Position numbers and translations under genes: made by a program. From the NCBI RefSeq assembly GCF_014332695.1, contig NZ_MBUA01000027.1, positions 1-64,000 of the forward strand: a DNA stretch of 64,000 bases, read 5' to 3'. Shown here piece after piece: positions 61,810 to 64,000 of this stretch. The stretch comes from Flavihumibacter stibioxidans. Its GTDB lineage: Bacteria; Bacteroidota; Bacteroidia; Chitinophagales; Chitinophagaceae. Every line of letters begins with the position of its first letter. The stretch's first letter is position 1. The notes beneath the pieces were generated by a model. It was not told where the DNA came from. It did not search any database and saw only the letters and a list, made by a program, of their open reading frames with translations.

Positions 61810-64000
61810 ATGAACCTGGAAGCAAGGCTGCTGGAAATTTTACCGGAGGAAAGGATCAGAACGAGGCTGATTGACCTGTTATCATACGCAGCAGACGCCG
61901 GCTTTTATTACCTTGTTCCCCGGGCTGTAGTGCAGCCTGTTAGTGAAAGCGAGGTGATTCGGTTGTTCCTGCTGTCCGCTGAACTGCAGGTTCCGCTGGT
62001 ATTCCGCACGGGGGGTACCAGTCTGTCGGGCCAATCCATCACAGACGGAATTTTAGTTGACCTGAGCCAGCATTGGAACAGGATAAAAGTATCTGATGAC
62101 GGGAGGCTTGTTACTGTGGCACCCGGCATTACCGGCGCAATGGTTAACGCACATCTCCGCAGGCACCAGGTTAAAATAGGACCTGACCCCTCCAGTATTG
62201 GCGCGGCCATGATGGGCGGGATACTGTCAAATAATGCCAGTGGAATGTGTTGTGGTGTTACCCGCAACTCTTATCACACCACGCGGTCGATCCGTTTCAT
62301 TCTGCCCGACGGGAAAACCTTCTCTACAGCTAACCCTGATGATTATACGCGTTTTGAAACAGAATGCAGCGAAATCTTCAACACGCTCAGGGATATTCAT
62401 GCGCAGGTGGCAGCAGATACTGCCCTGGCTGAAAGGATCCGGTACAAATACACTACCAAAAATACGGTCGGGTATTCCCTCAATTCATTTATCGATTACC
62501 AGCATCCGCTTGATATCCTGGCGCACCTGCTGATCGGTGCGGAAGGTACATTGGCTTTTATTGCCGAAGCCACCCTTGAAACCATTCCGGATCATCCCTT
62601 CAAGTCAACAGCGTTGTTGTTCTTCAATGATATCTATGGCGCCTGCCAGGTGATCAGGCCATTGATCGGAGCCGGCGCTGAAATGGTGGAGCTGATGGAC
62701 CGGGCATCCCTGTATGCAGTACAGGACCTGAAGGGAATAGATCCGGTAGTGAAGCAACTTCCTGAGACCGCGGCAGCCCTGCTGGTCGAGTTCCAGGAGG
62801 CTACAGAAGCTGAACTGACCGACAGGGTGAATAGTTTTATGGCGGGTGCTGCTGCCTGGAATTTTTACAATGCACCGGAATTCAAAACCGATGCTACGGA
62901 GCGTGAACTGCTTTGGAAAATGCGGAAGGGACTATTTCCCGCAGTGGGCGCGGTAAGGGCCAGTGGCACTACAGTGGTGCTGGAAGATATCGCCTTTCCC
63001 CTGCCCGTTTTGGGGAATGCCATTTTTGACCTGCAATCCCTCTTTAAAAAATACGAATACAATAATGCCATAATTTTCGGACATGCCAAAGATGGTAACC
63101 TGCACTTTGTGGTGACCCAGTCATTCAATGAAGCGCATGAGGTTGACCGTTATGACCGCTTCCTGAGGGATGTGGTGGACCTGGTGGTGAATAAATACGA
63201 TGGCACGCTGAAAGCGGAACATGGCACCGGTAGGAATATGGCGCCCTTTGTGGAGACGGAATGGAAGGGGGATGCTTATTTGATCATGAAAAAGATCAAA
63301 TCCGTGGTGGATCCAAAGAACCTGCTGAACCCGGGTGTGATCATCAACGACGATAAACAGGTGCATGTTAAAAACCTGAAACAGTTACCCCAGGTTGAAT
63401 CTGAGGTGGACAGGTGCATCGAATGCGGATTCTGCGAACCCGTTTGTCCGAGCAGGAACCTTACCCTCACGCCCCGTCGTCGCATCATGGTGAGGCGTGA
63501 ACTCAAAAAACTTCAGGCTGCCGGAAGAATGGCAGAGCACGATGAACTGTTACAGCAATACCAGTACGACGGACTGGAAACCTGTGCTGTGGACGGACTC
63601 TGCGGTGGTGCCTGCCCGGTAGATATCAATACAGGTGACCTTGTTAAAAGGTTAAGGCGGGAGAATCATTCTGAGAATGCCAATAAGATAGCGCTGAAGG
63701 TTGCCAAACATTTTGCCCTGGTGGAAAGAATGGCCAGGATGGGATTGAAGAGCGGAACCATCCTCAATAAGCTGGCAGGGCGAAAATCCATGGAGAAGCT
63801 TACCGGGGGTATGCGAAAAATAATCCCGGCAATGCCGCTCTGGAATGAGCAGATGCCGGCCTCTCCATCTTTGTCTGCTTTGCGGAAAACACCGCTCAAG
63901 CCTGCGGGGCCTGCTGCCGGGCAGATCGTTTATTTCCCGGCCTGTATTTCCAGGATGATGGGATCGGGTATCAACGGCAAGCCGGATATTATGACGACTT
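61810..64000 (+). CDS. FAD-linked oxidase / Fe-S protein, D-lactate dehydrogenase-like (partial)
   Basis: Start ATG 61810 (MNLEARLLEILPEERIRTRL); the end is outside the window, with about 730 residues visible. An N-terminal FAD-binding PCMH domain (TGGTSLSGQSITDGILVDLS; GPDPSSIGAAMMGGI) is followed by the FAD-oxidase C domain and FGHAKDGNLHF, then LKAEHGTGRNMAPF. The C-terminal part carries two Fe-S motifs, CIECGFCEPVCP (about residue 537) and CAVDGLCGGACP (about 595). This fused layout is that of membrane-associated D-lactate or glycolate-type dehydrogenases feeding electrons to quinones. The last part would be the CCG domain. Confidence 0.9.
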   Translation, partial: MNLEARLLEILPEERIRTRLIDLLSYAADAGFYYLVPRAVVQPVSESEVIRLFLLSAELQVPLVFRTGGTSLSGQSITDGILVDLSQHWNRIKVSDDGRLVTVAPGITGAMVNAHLRRHQVKIGPDPSSIGAAMMGGILSNNASGMCCGVTRNSYHTTRSIRFILPDGKTFSTANPDDYTRFETECSEIFNTLRDIHAQVAADTALAERIRYKYTTKNTVGYSLNSFIDYQHPLDILAHLLIGAEGTLAFIAEATLETIPDHPFKSTALLFFNDIYGACQVIRPLIGAGAEMVELMDRASLYAVQDLKGIDPVVKQLPETAAALLVEFQEATEAELTDRVNSFMAGAAAWNFYNAPEFKTDATERELLWKMRKGLFPAVGAVRASGTTVVLEDIAFPLPVLGNAIFDLQSLFKKYEYNNAIIFGHAKDGNLHFVVTQSFNEAHEVDRYDRFLRDVVDLVVNKYDGTLKAEHGTGRNMAPFVETEWKGDAYLIMKKIKSVVDPKNLLNPGVIINDDKQVHVKNLKQLPQVESEVDRCIECGFCEPVCPSRNLTLTPRRRIMVRRELKKLQAAGRMAEHDELLQQYQYDGLETCAVDGLCGGACPVDINTGDLVKRLRRENHSENANKIALKVAKHFALVERMARMGLKSGTILNKLAGRKSMEKLTGGMRKIIPAMPLWNEQMPASPSLSALRKTPLKPAGPAAGQIVYFPACISRMMGSGINGKPDIMTT

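Overview
The window looks like chromosome of a Bacteroidota bacterium, most likely family Chitinophagaceae. This rests on gene content (a SusC-like TonB-dependent receptor with a carboxypeptidase-D-like N-domain, DUF3667, DUF4197, a YncE/phosphatase fusion, an N-succinyl/acetyl-ornithine carbamoyltransferase of the Bacteroides type, membrane MutS-like ATPases). It also rests on exact copies of the Bacteroidota promoter -7 box (TAnnTTTG) ahead of tRNA, L21, tmRNA and biosynthetic genes, on several TTG/GTG starts, and on tRNA genes that mostly lack an encoded CCA. No species is claimed.

Layout. 1-2419 is the end of an IS21-type insertion sequence (istB partial, istA, five ~24-bp end repeats) sitting 1-2 bp beyond the stop of a very large secreted enzyme. 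2421-7591 holds that enzyme (sialate O-acetylesterase + SGNH esterase + GH20 hexosaminidase in one chain) and a beta-lactamase-fold serine hydrolase. 7.8-12.1 kb has a MarR-GNAT fusion, three tRNAs (Leu-GAG, Gly-GCC, Leu-UAA), a histidine kinase, a family-2 glycosyltransferase and the first cluster of GCGTCTGAC palindromic repeats. 12.2-18.8 kb has a beta-propeller/phosphoesterase, an AT-rich LuxR-type regulator + TonB receptor pair and a secreted YD-repeat-like protein. 18.9-28.9 kb is housekeeping: DUF3667 protein, MazG, a ~12-TM histidine kinase, PolX, an H1-like basic protein, L27/L21, a GH3-like ligase.

29.0-37.8 kb is a complete arginine operon: GNAT (probable N-acylglutamate synthase), argG, argC, argD, argF', argB, argE, argH. 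It has a ~200-nt structured leader that can encode a 20-residue peptide with three clustered Arg codons, and octamer-type microsatellites in three of its spacers. 37.8-41 kb has dxr and rseP with a lipoprotein between them, followed by a dense set of palindromes. 41-48 kb has a carboxylesterase divergent from an NrtR-like regulator, a membrane-anchored MutS-like ATPase, tmRNA, galK and an HD hydrolase. 48-55.7 kb has a secreted esterase, a DUF1080 protein, an aldo/keto reductase, a divergent GAPDH, DUF92, small hypothetical genes, an SDR gene remnant and malic enzyme. 55.7-61.8 kb is a TolC/MFP/RND efflux operon with a small fourth gene. The window ends inside a long FAD + Fe-S oxidoreductase of the D-lactate dehydrogenase type.

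The most noteworthy observations are the arginine leader, the GCGTCTGAC repeat family (including a 56-bp perfect palindrome that contains a stop codon), the three-domain glycan-processing fusion, the spacer microsatellites of the arg operon, and the PolX protein with a lost polymerase active site. No phage, CRISPR array or obvious defence island was seen.
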